Made by a program: the position numbers and the translations under genes. DNA of 64,000 nt from Terrimonas pollutisoli. GTDB lineage: Bacteria; Bacteroidota; Bacteroidia; Chitinophagales; Chitinophagaceae. Positions 1 through 8,751 of this stretch are shown piece by piece (position 1 is the stretch's first letter; the number at the start of each line of letters is the position of its first letter). The notes below the pieces were generated by a model, which worked only from the letters and a program-made list of their open reading frames with translations, did no database searches and was not told the origin of the DNA. Location of the stretch: NCBI RefSeq assembly GCF_029360765.1, contig NZ_JARKNA010000001.1, positions 558,001 through 622,000 on the forward strand, in the 5' to 3' direction.

Positions 1-1068
1 AAACCAGTTGTGCCAGAAGGTGTGGATGCCACCTGGGCCCCGGTAAAAGAAGCCGGCAGGCAAGCCTGGTATTTTAATGATAAATACCCATGGCCAGGCA
101 TGTTGCTCTGTGCACCCATTATCGGTTTATGGTATTGGTGTACCGACCAGTATATTGTGCAGCGCATATTGGGAGCACCGAATGAAAAGGAAGCAAGGCG
201 TGGTTCTATATTCGCGGCCTTTTTAAAACTGACTCCTGTTTTTCTTTTTATCATTCCGGGAATGATCTGTTTTGCATTGGCAAAAAGCGGGATCAACCCT
301 GACATTCAAAAAGAATTATTTGATGCAAACGGAGTCCTGATCAGGGATCGTGCACAAGCTGCTTTTCCTCTATTGGTCATGCATGTGCTTCCGATAGGAG
401 TAAGAGGGATTGTGGTGGCGGGACTATTAGCTGCTTTGATGAGTGCCCTTGCCGGAGTATTCAATGCTTCTTCATCTCTCTTTACAATGGATTTTTATTC
501 CAGGATAAGACCCAGAGCCTCGCAGGCTCAGTTGGTTCGGGTAGGTCGTGTGGCAACGGTCGTGATGGTAATTATCGGGATACTTTGGATTCCCGTGATC
601 CAGGGAGCAAAAGGGCTTTATGATTATTTACAGGGTATCCAGGCATACCTCGCACCACCGATATTTGTGGTTTTCTTTTTTGGAGTTTTTATGAAGCGGT
701 TAAATGGTCCGGGATGTCTTGCCACCTTGCTCACGGGTTTTGCTATGGGACTTTTTCGCCTGATTGTGGACACGCCAGTTAAACTCGGGGGTGCTGCTTA
801 TGCAGAAGGCTCTTTCCTTTGGATCGTTAATAATATTTTCTTCCAATATTATAGCTTGCTGATAACTATTGTCTGCATCATCGTATTCTTGGTTGTTAGC
901 TATGCAACAAAGCAACCTGATTATACAAAGATTGCCGGTCTCACTTTTTCTACAATGTCGGAACAGGACAGGATGGAAACCCGTTCATCATGGAATTGGA
1001 AAGATGTGGGCCTCTCGGTTCTGCTTGTTGCAGTAATCATAGCCATTTATCTGTATTTCACAGGATAG
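1..1068 (+). CDS. Sodium/solute symporter (SSS/SGLT family), 5'-truncated by window edge
   Basis: The frame is open from base 1, so the N-terminal part lies outside the window; 355 codons are visible. The protein is strongly hydrophobic, with many membrane segments. The segment WYWCTDQYIVQRIL, followed by an acidic/basic loop (NEKEARRG), is the classic SGLT-like signature of sodium-coupled sugar carriers. By family it sits in the inner membrane and imports a sugar, sugar acid or similar solute with Na+. The next gene, 119 bases on and on the same strand, is mannonate dehydratase, so a hexuronate or related substrate is a reasonable inference. The exact substrate cannot be read from the sequence. 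Confidence 0.9.
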   Translation, partial: KPVVPEGVDATWAPVKEAGRQAWYFNDKYPWPGMLLCAPIIGLWYWCTDQYIVQRILGAPNEKEARRGSIFAAFLKLTPVFLFIIPGMICFALAKSGINPDIQKELFDANGVLIRDRAQAAFPLLVMHVLPIGVRGIVVAGLLAALMSALAGVFNASSSLFTMDFYSRIRPRASQAQLVRVGRVATVVMVIIGILWIPVIQGAKGLYDYLQGIQAYLAPPIFVVFFFGVFMKRLNGPGCLATLLTGFAMGLFRLIVDTPVKLGGAAYAEGSFLWIVNNIFFQYYSLLITIVCIIVFLVVSYATKQPDYTKIAGLTFSTMSEQDRMETRSSWNWKDVGLSVLLVAVIIAIYLYFTG

Positions 1069-1186
1069 ATTATTTTTAGGTGATTGGTTGAGTAGTTGAA
1101 TTAAAAAAACATAATCTTTGCCGACTATTCAAACAAACCGATTTTCAATCAATTAAATAACTATTCAACTGATATAACCAATGTTG

Positions 1187-2344
1187 ATGCATCAAACTAT
1201 GCGATGGTTCGGACCCAATGACCCGGTTAGCTTATCAGATATCCGGCAGGCAGGATGTGAAGGAGTGGTAACCGCTCTTCATCATATAGCGGTCGGTGAT
1301 GTATGGACGGTGGATGAAATCAATAAAAGAAAAGTGGCGGTGGAAGAAGCCGGTATGACATGGACCGTGATCGAAAGTCTGCCGGTTCACGAAGACATAA
1401 AAAAACAAACCGGGAAATATCCTGAATACATCGAAAATTATAAACAAAGCCTGCACAATGTTGCCGCCTGTGGATTAAAGGTTGTGACGTATAATTTTAT
1501 GCCCATTCTCGATTGGATGAGAACGGATATTTATTACACGGTAGCAGATGGAAGCAAAGCGTTGCGATTTGAGAAATCTGCCTTTATTGCTTTCGATCTT
1601 TTTTTATTGAAACGTCCCGGTGCTGAAAAAGATTATACCGCTGAAGAAATAAAAAAAGCGCAACAACGCTTAAAGTCAATGACGGATGAAGAAGAGGAAA
1701 TTCTTTACCGCAATGCCTTATTAGGCTTGCCGGGAAGCGAAGAAAGATTTACACCCGAGCAGATATTGGCAGCATTAAAGACGTATGAACATATTGATGC
1801 TGCTAAACTGAAGGAGCATCTCTTTTATTTTTTGCAACAGGTAGTACCGGTAGCCGAAGAATGTGGTTTGAAAATGGCTATTCACCCGGATGATCCTCCT
1901 TTTCCGCTATTAGGTTTGCCACGAATTGTGAGTACAGAACAAGACGCTAATGAACTGCTCGCGGCTGCTCCATTGCCTGCGAATGGTTTGTGTTATTGCA
2001 CGGGTTCATACGGGGTAAGGCCCGACAATGATTTGCCGGGCATGGTCAAAAGGTTGGGCGATCATATTCACTTTATTCATTTAAGAAGTACCAAGCGGGA
2101 TGCAGAAGGTAACTTCTTTGAAGCCGATCACCTGGATGGCGATGTAGATATGTATGCCGTGATCAAAGAAATTGTTTTGTTAATGAGACGCAGAAATATT
2201 TCCATACCTATGCGACCCGATCATGGTCACCAGATGCTCGATGATCTGAAGAAAACAACCTATCCCGGGTATTCGGCTATCGGAAGGCTGCGGGGCCTTG
2301 CGGAATTGCGTGGTGTGGAATATGCGATAAGCAGAAGTTTATAA
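1187..2344 (+). CDS. uxuA: Mannonate dehydratase UxuA
   Basis: Converts D-mannonate to 2-keto-3-deoxy-gluconate, the dehydration step of glucuronate catabolism, in the cytoplasm. The protein follows the E. coli UxuA pattern closely: [18 protein letters not shown] at the N-terminus, [41 protein letters not shown] and [13 protein letters not shown] near the end. Its length, about 385 residues, is normal. An upstream in-frame ATG at 1181 adds two residues; 1187 is preferred because M-x-Q-T-x-R-W then lines up with the known UxuA N-terminus. It probably belongs with the SSS symporter just upstream. No UxaC or UxuB gene is visible in the window. Confidence 0.96.
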   Translation: MHQTMRWFGPNDPVSLSDIRQAGCEGVVTALHHIAVGDVWTVDEINKRKVAVEEAGMTWTVIESLPVHEDIKKQTGKYPEYIENYKQSLHNVAACGLKVVTYNFMPILDWMRTDIYYTVADGSKALRFEKSAFIAFDLFLLKRPGAEKDYTAEEIKKAQQRLKSMTDEEEEILYRNALLGLPGSEERFTPEQILAALKTYEHIDAAKLKEHLFYFLQQVVPVAEECGLKMAIHPDDPPFPLLGLPRIVSTEQDANELLAAAPLPANGLCYCTGSYGVRPDNDLPGMVKRLGDHIHFIHLRSTKRDAEGNFFEADHLDGDVDMYAVIKEIVLLMRRRNISIPMRPDHGHQMLDDLKKTTYPGYSAIGRLRGLAELRGVEYAISRSL

Positions 2345-2436
2345 ACAAGATTTGGCAATAAGCTTTTTGTCGTCTTATGCAGCCTTAGTAGCTTTAATAA
2401 GCATAAGCATCATTTTCACTTTTTCAAAATTGAAAA

Positions 2437-3105
2437 ATGGAATCGCATATTCTGAAGATAAAATCAATTGGTAAAGTAACACATGATGTAGTAAGGATAG
2501 TTTTGCCAAAGCCGGATAACTACAATTTCTTACCAGGACAAGCAACAGAAGTAGCGATTAACAAAGAAAAATGGAAGGAGGAAAGAAGGCCGTTTACTTT
2601 TACCTGTTTACCCACTGATGATTACCTCGAGTTTACGATCAAAACATACCCATCCCGTAAAGGAGTAACAAACGAGTTATTATCGCTGGTGCCGGGCGAT
2701 GAATTAATATTGCACGATGTGTGGGGAGCGATTTCATACAAAGGTGAAGGACTTTTTATTGCCGGCGGCGCTGGCGTTACACCCTTTCTTTCCATTTTCC
2801 GTTATTTGAATTCCACCAGCCACATTGGCAACAACAAATTGATTTTTGCCAATAAAACAAAGGCTGATATCATTCATGAAGATGAGTTTAAAAAAATGCT
2901 AGGTGACCGGTTTGTTAATATTCTATCCGATGAAACGGTAGAAGGTTATGCTCACGGATTTATCACGGAAGATTTTATAAAGAAAAATCTTCCGGCTGCA
3001 AATGGCAAATTTTATTTGTGTGGTCCTCCGCCAATGATGGATGCTATACAAAAAATTTTTTCCAACCTGGGAGTGGGAGAGGACTCTGTGGTTGTGGAAA
3101 TATAA
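2437..3105 (+). CDS. FAD/NAD(P)-binding ferredoxin-reductase-type oxidoreductase
   Basis: A 222-residue flavoprotein of the ferredoxin-NADP reductase superfamily. The N-terminal half is an FAD-binding barrel with the RRPFTFT segment (an RxYT-like flavin contact) and a following TIKTYPSRKGVTNEL phosphate-binding region. The C-terminal half is a nucleotide-binding fold with GEGLFIAGGAGVTPFLS, and the protein ends with FYLCGPPPMMDAI, the typical CGPPxM motif. It carries no ferredoxin domain, so it needs a separate electron partner, which is not identifiable here. It lies 92 bases after uxuA on the same strand and ends convergently with the cupin gene. The electron acceptor cannot be assigned. 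Confidence 0.9.
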   Translation: MESHILKIKSIGKVTHDVVRIVLPKPDNYNFLPGQATEVAINKEKWKEERRPFTFTCLPTDDYLEFTIKTYPSRKGVTNELLSLVPGDELILHDVWGAISYKGEGLFIAGGAGVTPFLSIFRYLNSTSHIGNNKLIFANKTKADIIHEDEFKKMLGDRFVNILSDETVEGYAHGFITEDFIKKNLPAANGKFYLCGPPPMMDAIQKIFSNLGVGEDSVVVEI

Positions 3106-3260
3106 CAGTTACATAATAGCAGATGACATAGAAGGGTGGAGAAGGTGGTTGAGTGTTTTCATGGCTACCATCTGTATTTGCCTGCATATATCAACAATCT
3201 ATTTTTCGCCAGGTGAAATAACCGGAATACATAGCAATGGCTTGTTTTTGCTTTGGAAAT

Positions 3261-3641
3261 TTATTCATACCCGCTTTTGATGATTGTCGAAATCAGTTTA
3301 AAACGTCCGTTAGGCCTTATCAGGTTGGAGCGGTGAGCAGGGATAATAATACCCTGGCCGGTTTCTATTATACTGGATTTGCCATCAATAACTATCTCTG
3401 CTTTCCCTTCTATTATTTGTATAAAAGTGTCGAAAGGGGAAATTTGTTCCGTTAACCCCTCGCCGCTGTCAAATGACATAACGCTGACATTGCCGGTTGA
3501 TTTTTTAAGGATTGTTTTTATCACAACCGAGTTTGGAACATATTCAATGATCTCAACAATAATATGGATTTTTGATTTTTCTATATCCGTGGTGATCATA
3601 ATGCAGGTATGCCCTGGGTTGATATTGCCGCCGGTTTCCAT
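3261..3641 (-). CDS. Cupin-domain protein
   Basis: A 126-residue small protein with a single cupin barrel, roughly residues 45-120. Visible features are the cupin 1-like stretch around SPFDTFIQIIEGKAEIVIDGK and the second strand pair ETGQGIIIPAHRSNLIRP. The usual HxH metal ligands of motif 1 are not clear, so metal binding is uncertain. Homologues with the N-terminal stretch EYVPNSVVIKTILKKSTGNVSV are usually annotated as cupin proteins of unknown function. An internal ATG at 3599 (MITTDIEKSK) is an alternative start. An AraC regulator lies 87 bases upstream on the same strand, and the two may form an operon. Confidence 0.85.
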   Translation of the reverse strand: METGGNINPGHTCIMITTDIEKSKIHIIVEIIEYVPNSVVIKTILKKSTGNVSVMSFDSGEGLTEQISPFDTFIQIIEGKAEIVIDGKSSIIETGQGIIIPAHRSNLIRPNGRFKLISTIIKSGYE

Positions 3642-3728
3642 TGCAAGTGGTGAAGGTGAATACTTAATTTCAAATTAGTGTTACATAATTAATTTTGTCG
3701 TTTACAAAATTCACACATCCAACGATGC

Positions 3729-4289
3729 TTATAGGTTTTCCAGGTTTTGGCGCCGCTTCTTTTTCAACTTTTTAAAATGGGAAGGAGTCAACCCGGTTGT
3801 TTTTTTAAACTGGTTCGACAAATGAGCTACACTACTGTAACAAAGCTTATCCGCGATTTCTGTAAGATTCAGATCGTCATATATCAACAATTCTTTCACC
3901 CGCTCAATTTTATGCAGGATGATAAAATGTTCAATGGTAATACCCTGTACCTCTGAAAAGAGATTTGCCAGGTAAGTATAATCGTATTGCAGTTTTTCAC
4001 TCAGGTAAACGGAATATTTAGTTTGAGGGGGTTCATCGGCGTAGTGGATCATCTCAACAATTACATTTTTGATTTTTTCGACAAGCATGGCTTTTTTGTC
4101 ATCCATCAGTTCGAGCCCAGCTCTTTTAAGGGATTGGTTCAGTTGATCCCTTTGAGTATCTGTAATTCCCTGGGGAATATTTACTTCTCCTAGTTCAACG
4201 GTACTGTAATGAATCCCCAGGTTTTCCAGTTCTGCTTTTACGAGCATTTTGCAGCGGATGCTTACCATGTATTTAATAAACAACTTCAT
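3729..4289 (-). CDS. AraC-family transcriptional regulator
   Basis: A 186-residue protein whose C-terminal hundred residues form an AraC-type double helix-turn-helix. The first HTH runs around YLANLFSEVQGITIEHFI and the second around LNLTEIADKLCYSSVAHLSNQFKKTTGLTPSHFK, which carries the family signature. The N-terminal part is short, lacks a cupin sensor domain and contains SIRCKMLVKAELENLGIHYSTVELGEV, a segment common to small Bacteroidota AraC proteins. It is probably a DNA-binding activator or repressor acting on nearby genes such as the downstream cupin. The target is not known. Confidence 0.9.
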   Translation of the reverse strand: MKLFIKYMVSIRCKMLVKAELENLGIHYSTVELGEVNIPQGITDTQRDQLNQSLKRAGLELMDDKKAMLVEKIKNVIVEMIHYADEPPQTKYSVYLSEKLQYDYTYLANLFSEVQGITIEHFIILHKIERVKELLIYDDLNLTEIADKLCYSSVAHLSNQFKKTTGLTPSHFKKLKKKRRQNLENL

Positions 4290-4466
4290 TCTATGTTATT
4301 CTTTTTCGTTAAAGATGGCATTACTAAAAAAATAATCACAGCGGCGCTCTGAAAATCGGTAGTAAAGTTATTAATGCAGTCATAATTTTCAACCACATGG
4401 ATGTGTGAATTATGTAAGGGCGACCTGCAATTGTGTAACGTTTAATTTCCCCGATAAGCTGAACTT

Positions 4467-4474
4467 TAAATTTG
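4467..4474 (+). promoter_or_regulatory. Bacteroidota -7 promoter box (TAAATTTG)
   Basis: An exact match to the Bacteroidota sigma-A -7 consensus TAnnTTTG, in the long space before the radical SAM gene. No convincing TTG -33 element is seen at the expected spacing. If used, the transcript leader would be about 180 bases long and would include an 18-bp perfect palindrome and the 96-bp repeat. Confidence 0.45.
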
Positions 4475-4485
4475 TATGATAACGA

Positions 4486-4503
4486 ATCCGATAGCTATCG
4501 GAT
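4486..4503. repeat. Perfect 18-bp palindrome ATCCGATAGCTATCGGAT
   Basis: A perfect inverted repeat directly downstream of the probable -7 box. The same core, CCGATAGCTATCGG, recurs at 22265-22278 inside the double-VOC coding sequence, so it is a dispersed palindromic repeat and not a site specific to this gene. Confidence 0.75.
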
Positions 4504-4536
4504 CTATGTGGCCGGTATAAAAACTAAAATGTACGC

Positions 4537-4632
4537 ATGAAATGAGCCATAAAAATTTTCGAGCAAATTCATACTAGCCGCGATGAAAATTTTTATGGTG
4601 AATTCCCTGCCCGTCCGGTCAGGCGGGCATTT
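4537..4632 (+). repeat. 96-bp two-hairpin leader repeat, copy 1
   Basis: This 96-bp block has a second copy, in inverted orientation, at 35781-35876; 92 of 96 positions agree and there is no gap. It holds two hairpins: a 14-bp perfect stem (CCATAAAAATTTTC pairing with GAAAATTTTTATGG, loop 24 nt) and a GC-rich stem (TGCCCG pairing with CGGGCA). All four differences between the copies are transitions and none falls in a stem. The copy ends 26 bases before the radical SAM start codon. The other copy ends 12 bases before an SDR start codon. Confidence 0.9.
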
Positions 4633-4658
4633 GACTAAAAAGCAATAAAAATTACCGC

Positions 4659-6206
4659 ATGAAAAAACTTAAAATTGGCGTAATTGATCTTGTTGCAAAA
4701 GGCCCCACCAATACTTTATGGGCGAAGATCATGTATGCTAACCTGGCCAGCATCATGCCCCAGGTAGTAGCTACCTGGTGTGAGGAAGAAGGTCATGAAG
4801 TAACAATGATTTGCTACACAGGTCAGGAAGATCTCAGCAAAGAATTACCGCCAGAAGCTGATCTTATATTTATCAGTTCTTTTACACATGCAGCATTACT
4901 GGCTTATTCGTTGAGTAGTTATTTTCAAAGCAAAGGCGCAGTGACGGTTCTGGGCGGCCCTCATGCCCGTTGTTACCCGGATGATGCAATTCGATACTTT
5001 GATTATGTATTAGGGTTTACCCATAAATCTACTATTGCAGAGGTGTTAAATAATTGCATGCCCCAAAGACCTGTGGGAATACAACTTTCTGCAGGCAGGC
5101 AACCTGATAGCCTACCAGGCGTTAGGAAAAGGTGGAAATTTATTGAACCAACGCTTGCCAAGGCGCCCTTTATTAAAATGGTGCCTATGCTCGCCAGCAT
5201 GGGTTGCCCATATACCTGCCCCTTCTGCATAGATTCCGTTGTGCCTTATCAGCCACTTGATTTCGAACTGATCAAAGGAGACCTGAGATTTCTTCTTACC
5301 AAATTTAAGAAACCACTGGTCGGTTGGCATGATCCGAATTTTGGGATAAAATTTGAAGATAACATGCAGGCAATTGCTTCTGCAGCCCCGCTAAATAGTT
5401 TTCGGTTTATTGGTGAAAGCAGTTTATCTATTCTTACGGAGGAGCATTTGAAGGTAATGCAGCAAAATGGCTTTTGCGCAATTTTGCCCGGTATCGAATC
5501 GTGGTATGAACTGGGTAATAAATCAAAAACTTCTCACATTGCAGGTAAAGAAAAAGTAAAACAGATATCTGAACATATCAATATGCTAATACGGTACATT
5601 CCTTATGTGCAGACCAATTTTGTGCTGGGCCTGGATAGCGATGCCGGAGAAGAACCATTTGAACTAACCAAACGGTTTGTAGATAAATCGCCTGCAGCTT
5701 TTCCCGGCTATTCATTGCTTACCGCTTTTGGCGAAGCTGCGCCACTGAATCTTGAATACCAGAAAACAGGCCGTGTATTGTCTTTCCCGTTTCATTTTCT
5801 GAACAACCACCTGGCTATGAATCTTAAACCAAAAAACTATGAATGGGTGGATTTTTATGATAAGATCATTGATCTCACCCGGTACACTTTTTCTAAAAAA
5901 GCTATTTACCGCCGCTTTATGGCGACGCCCAATCTTACTTCAAAGTGGATGAATTTTATGCGGGCTATTTCGTCGGAAGGCTATGGCCGTATTCGGTTCT
6001 ATTCCCGGGTCCGTGAGAATCTTATCCATGACCGTGCATTTAGAAAATATTTCGAAGGCGAGACAAAGGAGTTGCCTGTTTTTTATAAAAATATAATAAA
6101 ACAGGACCTCGGTATATGGGGGCAATGGCTTCCTGAAAACGCAATGGAGCATAACCCCAATATTTATCTGCAGAAAACATTTAGAAAAATAGTTGCAGTG
6201 AATTAA
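4659..6206 (+). CDS. B12-binding-type radical SAM protein
   Basis: A 515-residue protein. The first ~150 residues form a Rossmann-like cobalamin-binding-type domain (VTMICYTGQ, LIFISSFTHAA, VTVLGGPHARCYPDDAI). The radical SAM core follows, with the cluster motif C183-x3-C187-x2-C190 in MGCPYTCPFC, which binds the 4Fe-4S cluster and SAM. The typical DxHxxG B12 motif is not evident, so cobalamin use is uncertain. The C-terminal ~150 residues are extra and hold no recognised domain. The substrate is unknown; relatives act as methyltransferases or ring-forming enzymes. No obvious biosynthetic partner lies next to it. A CAGGCAGGCA stretch near residue 146 may be a remnant of a dispersed palindrome. 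Confidence 0.88.
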   Translation: MKKLKIGVIDLVAKGPTNTLWAKIMYANLASIMPQVVATWCEEEGHEVTMICYTGQEDLSKELPPEADLIFISSFTHAALLAYSLSSYFQSKGAVTVLGGPHARCYPDDAIRYFDYVLGFTHKSTIAEVLNNCMPQRPVGIQLSAGRQPDSLPGVRKRWKFIEPTLAKAPFIKMVPMLASMGCPYTCPFCIDSVVPYQPLDFELIKGDLRFLLTKFKKPLVGWHDPNFGIKFEDNMQAIASAAPLNSFRFIGESSLSILTEEHLKVMQQNGFCAILPGIESWYELGNKSKTSHIAGKEKVKQISEHINMLIRYIPYVQTNFVLGLDSDAGEEPFELTKRFVDKSPAAFPGYSLLTAFGEAAPLNLEYQKTGRVLSFPFHFLNNHLAMNLKPKNYEWVDFYDKIIDLTRYTFSKKAIYRRFMATPNLTSKWMNFMRAISSEGYGRIRFYSRVRENLIHDRAFRKYFEGETKELPVFYKNIIKQDLGIWGQWLPENAMEHNPNIYLQKTFRKIVAVN

Positions 6207-6212
6207 CTTTTT

Positions 6213-6479
6213 CTAAACGTCTGAATTTTCTTCGTTCACTTTTAGGAGTTTATAAGAAATGGATTGTTTTGAAAAAGATATAAAAAATTCAATTCCAATA
6301 TATTTCCCGCGGTATTCATAAAGGTAAATAAGGCCTTCTTTTTCTTCCATGATTCCAATGATTGTTCGTTCCTCTTCGTTGAAACTGTACGTAATCATTT
6401 GTTTTGAGTCAGGAAATGATTTCTGCTCATGCTTAGTGTAATAGTTGGAATATTTTGTGTTCATTAAAAGTGAGTTCAA
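6213..6479 (-). CDS. Small hypothetical protein
   Basis: An 88-codon frame on the minus strand that ends 6 bases from the stop of the radical SAM gene, so the two are convergent. The product is rich in aromatic and charged residues (EKEGLIYLYEYRGKYIGIEFFISFSKQ) and has no signal peptide or membrane segment. I do not recognise a family. The composition looks protein-like and no competing frame explains the stretch, but there is no homology support. Confidence 0.45.
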   Translation of the reverse strand: MNSLLMNTKYSNYYTKHEQKSFPDSKQMITYSFNEEERTIIGIMEEKEGLIYLYEYRGKYIGIEFFISFSKQSISYKLLKVNEENSDV

Positions 6480-6973
6480 TTGAGCAGGCCTAAAATTCTA
6501 AACGAAAAAACTCATACAGCTCCGGCAAGGTAAATCATTTACAATAAGAACATCTTATTATTTTATCATTACTTCTTTAAAGCATACATACTGATCCCTG
6601 CTGCACGGGTGAATAGGTGTTGAACACTTTTAGTCCATGAGTATGAACAAAATAAACAGCAGGTAACAGAATGAAATTCATCTGAACTGTTTACAAGGTT
6701 GTTCGGTTATGTTCATTATTAAACCAGGAGGAAAGACACTTCGCCCCCTGAAGACAATAAGGTGCCGGGTGAGAGAAAACAACACTATACCTGGTTCCCC
6801 CTTCAATTACTGATCCATCAATTTGTATGAGCCCGGCATACACTAGCCCCCGGTTTTGTAAACCGCCCGACACACAGCCCTCTTTTTTATTTTGATGTGC
6901 CTGTATTTGTAAAAAACCAGACACCCGATCGCCATGAGCATGGGTTTCTTTGTTATTCAATAAAAAAAATAAA
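6480..6973. other. Intergenic region with no clear gene
   Basis: About 490 bases between a minus-strand small ORF and the plus-strand double-YHS gene, so both promoters should lie here. I see no exact TAnnTTTG box. A loose direct repeat of the form TTTGTAAA...CCxGACAC occurs twice around 6853-6922. A minus-strand open frame in the right half overlaps the YHS gene and looks spurious. Confidence 0.4.
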
Positions 6974-7978
6974 ATGGATACAAGAATAAAAGCTCTGCGG
7001 GTAGAGCAAATACAAAGAAAAAAAGCGGGTGAGAAAAGGCTTTTCATGTATGCTTTTGCAACGATCATGTTGCTGTTTGCGATGTTGCTGGCTGTCGGAT
7101 CATATGCCCAGGAGCATAGTGGGAAGCCCTTCAATAATGTAGATGCAAATGGGGTGATACTCGACGGGTATGATGCAGTTGCATTTTTTACCGATAACAA
7201 ACCGGTAAAAGGTGATGCGAAGTTTCAGTATAAGTATGAAGATGCCATTTACCAGTTTGCATCACAGGAACATCTCGATCTTTTCAAGGCAATGCCGGAG
7301 AAATACAAGCCGCAATTTGGCGCCTGGTGTGCTTATGCGGTATCGCTGGGAAGAGTGGCGCCGATTGATGTCAATACATTTTCAATTGTGAATGATCGGT
7401 TGGTAATTCAACATAATCAAAGGGCAGTGAATGGCTGGAAGAAGGATGTACAGGGCAACCTGGCTTTAGCCGATAAGTATTGGCCAAAGGTGGCAGAGAA
7501 AGGCGGCAAACAAATAACTACCGATGCGGAAAAATCATTTCTGAATAATACGGATCCGGATGGTGTCACTTTGCAGGGATATGACGCAGTAGCTTATTTC
7601 ACCCAAATGAAAGCGGTAAAAGGCGATCCTAAATATGCTGCCCGCTACAATGGCGCCACCTATTGGTTCTCTTCCGAAAGCAATGCCGGCATGTTTAAAG
7701 ATCATCCCGAAATGTTTGCACCACAATTTGGCGCTTTCTGTGGTTATGCCATGGCTTTGAATAAACTTAGACCGATCGACCCCGAAATATTTGATGTAAT
7801 AGACGGCCGGTTGATATTACAACATTCAAAGGATGCTTATGAAAGATTTCACAAAGATGTTGCGGGTTTAACTGCCAAAGCCGATCACAACTGGCCGGGC
7901 CAGGTGAAAAAACATGCGGGTAAAAAAGTAAAGTTTGATAAGCCGGCGAAGCCAACGGAGACGGTTGCTGCTAATTGA
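6974..7978 (+). CDS. Exported protein with two YHS domains
   Basis: A 334-residue protein with an N-terminal membrane/signal segment (LFMYAFATIMLLFAMLLAVGSYAQ) and two consecutive YHS-type repeats, roughly residues 45-140 and 180-280. Each repeat has the GYDAVAxF, VKGDxK, F...F, PQFGAxCxYA and (I/V)xxRLxxQH blocks, and each ends with an AD..WP motif. This is the family named YHS domain-containing (seleno)protein; here the key position is Cys. YHS domains are linked to metal or redox chemistry, but no exact role is known. The start at 6974 is preferred over a TTG at 6950, which would put charged residues ahead of the signal. Two single-YHS paralogues lie at 27036 and 38810. It is followed by a GlcG/HbpS-like gene. 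Confidence 0.9.
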   Translation: MDTRIKALRVEQIQRKKAGEKRLFMYAFATIMLLFAMLLAVGSYAQEHSGKPFNNVDANGVILDGYDAVAFFTDNKPVKGDAKFQYKYEDAIYQFASQEHLDLFKAMPEKYKPQFGAWCAYAVSLGRVAPIDVNTFSIVNDRLVIQHNQRAVNGWKKDVQGNLALADKYWPKVAEKGGKQITTDAEKSFLNNTDPDGVTLQGYDAVAYFTQMKAVKGDPKYAARYNGATYWFSSESNAGMFKDHPEMFAPQFGAFCGYAMALNKLRPIDPEIFDVIDGRLILQHSKDAYERFHKDVAGLTAKADHNWPGQVKKHAGKKVKFDKPAKPTETVAAN

Positions 7979-8022
7979 AAAGCCGTCCTCCTCCCGATCC
8001 CGTCAGGGCGGGACCATCAACA

Positions 8023-8240
8023 CGCAGCCCTCGCTTTTCGGAAATGTTGATAATAGTTTTGAATGTTGAAAATGTCGAGTGGCGATATAATGTCGATGTG
8101 GTAGATATGAAGTTTGGATTTGCAATGTAGCACCGTCCTTCTCCCTTGGAGAAGGATGAGAGGATGAGGTCTGATGAGCAGTGAACAGAAAGTACAAGTG
8201 CGACGCAACGAAGCCGAATAGAATTACTAAAGCTGACACA
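8023..8240 (+). repeat. ~220-bp leader repeat, copy 1
   Basis: A long diverged repeat whose second copy lies inverted at about 34690-34915. Shared blocks, in order, are CAGCCCTyGCTTTTCGG, TGGTAGwTATrAAGTTTGGATT-like sequence, a short palindrome (CTTCTCCCTTGGAGAAGG here), GAACAG-AAGT and GCGACGCAACGAAGCyGAATAGAAT. Both copies end just before a start codon: 16 bases before the ATG at 8257 here and about 19 bases before 34671 there. It could be a mobile repeat or a conserved leader or regulatory element. Confidence 0.8.
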
Positions 8241-8256
8241 ATAAAAAACAAAAAAT

Positions 8257-8751
8257 ATGCAAACAAGTAAACTAGCTGCTGTATTATCAGTTGCTGCTAT
8301 GGTCATGGTCGCTACAAATGCCCATTCACAGACCATCGCTACAAAAAGTATTTCACTCGAAGGTGCCAAAAAAGTAGCAGGCGCTGCTGTTAAGTATGCA
8401 AAAGAAAATAATGCTCCGGGCGGCGCCATTGCAGTAGTAGACAATGGTGGCAACCTGGTATATCTCGAAAGACTCGATGGTACATTTGCAGCCTCTGCCG
8501 AAGTATCGATAAAAAAAGCAAATACTGCTGCGTTATTCAAAGCGCCATCAGTAAAACTGGAAAATTCAATTAATGGAGGCCGCCAGGCTTTGATTACAGT
8601 GGGCCATACTTTTTTGCAGGGCGGTATTCCCATTATAGTAGATGGACAGATGATCGGTGCTATTGGTGTGAGCGGTGCGTCAAGTGCACAGCAAGATGAA
8701 GAAATTGCCATCGCCGGCAGTAAGGCAAAATTTGAAACCCCCAACCCCTAA
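8257..8751 (+). CDS. Exported GlcG/HbpS-like (DUF336) protein
   Basis: A 164-residue protein with a clear signal peptide (LAAVLSVAAMVMVATNAHSQ) and a GlcG/HbpS fold: LEGAKKVAGAAVKYAKENN, GGAIAVVDNGGNLVYLERLDG, SIKKANTAALF, GGIPIIVDGQMIGAIGVSG and EEIAIAG. Members include heme-binding HbpS and the GlcG protein of glycolate loci; exported versions are common next to oxidoreductases. The last residues (ETPNP) are encoded by a dispersed CCCCTAAAGGG palindrome that also supplies the stop codon. The SMP-30-type gene follows 35 bases on, and the two are probably co-transcribed. Ligand binding is not demonstrated by the sequence. Confidence 0.9.
   Translation: MQTSKLAAVLSVAAMVMVATNAHSQTIATKSISLEGAKKVAGAAVKYAKENNAPGGAIAVVDNGGNLVYLERLDGTFAASAEVSIKKANTAALFKAPSVKLENSINGGRQALITVGHTFLQGGIPIIVDGQMIGAIGVSGASSAQQDEEIAIAGSKAKFETPNP

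Noticed and set aside
6691..7200. 169-codon minus-strand frame across the double-YHS start
   Set aside because: It overlaps the conserved N-terminus of the YHS protein and has low-complexity, Ser/Cys-rich translation with no family.
7971..8744. 257-codon minus-strand frame antisense to the GlcG-like gene
   Set aside because: The plus-strand gene has a signal peptide and clear homology; the antisense frame is a shadow running into the leader repeat.
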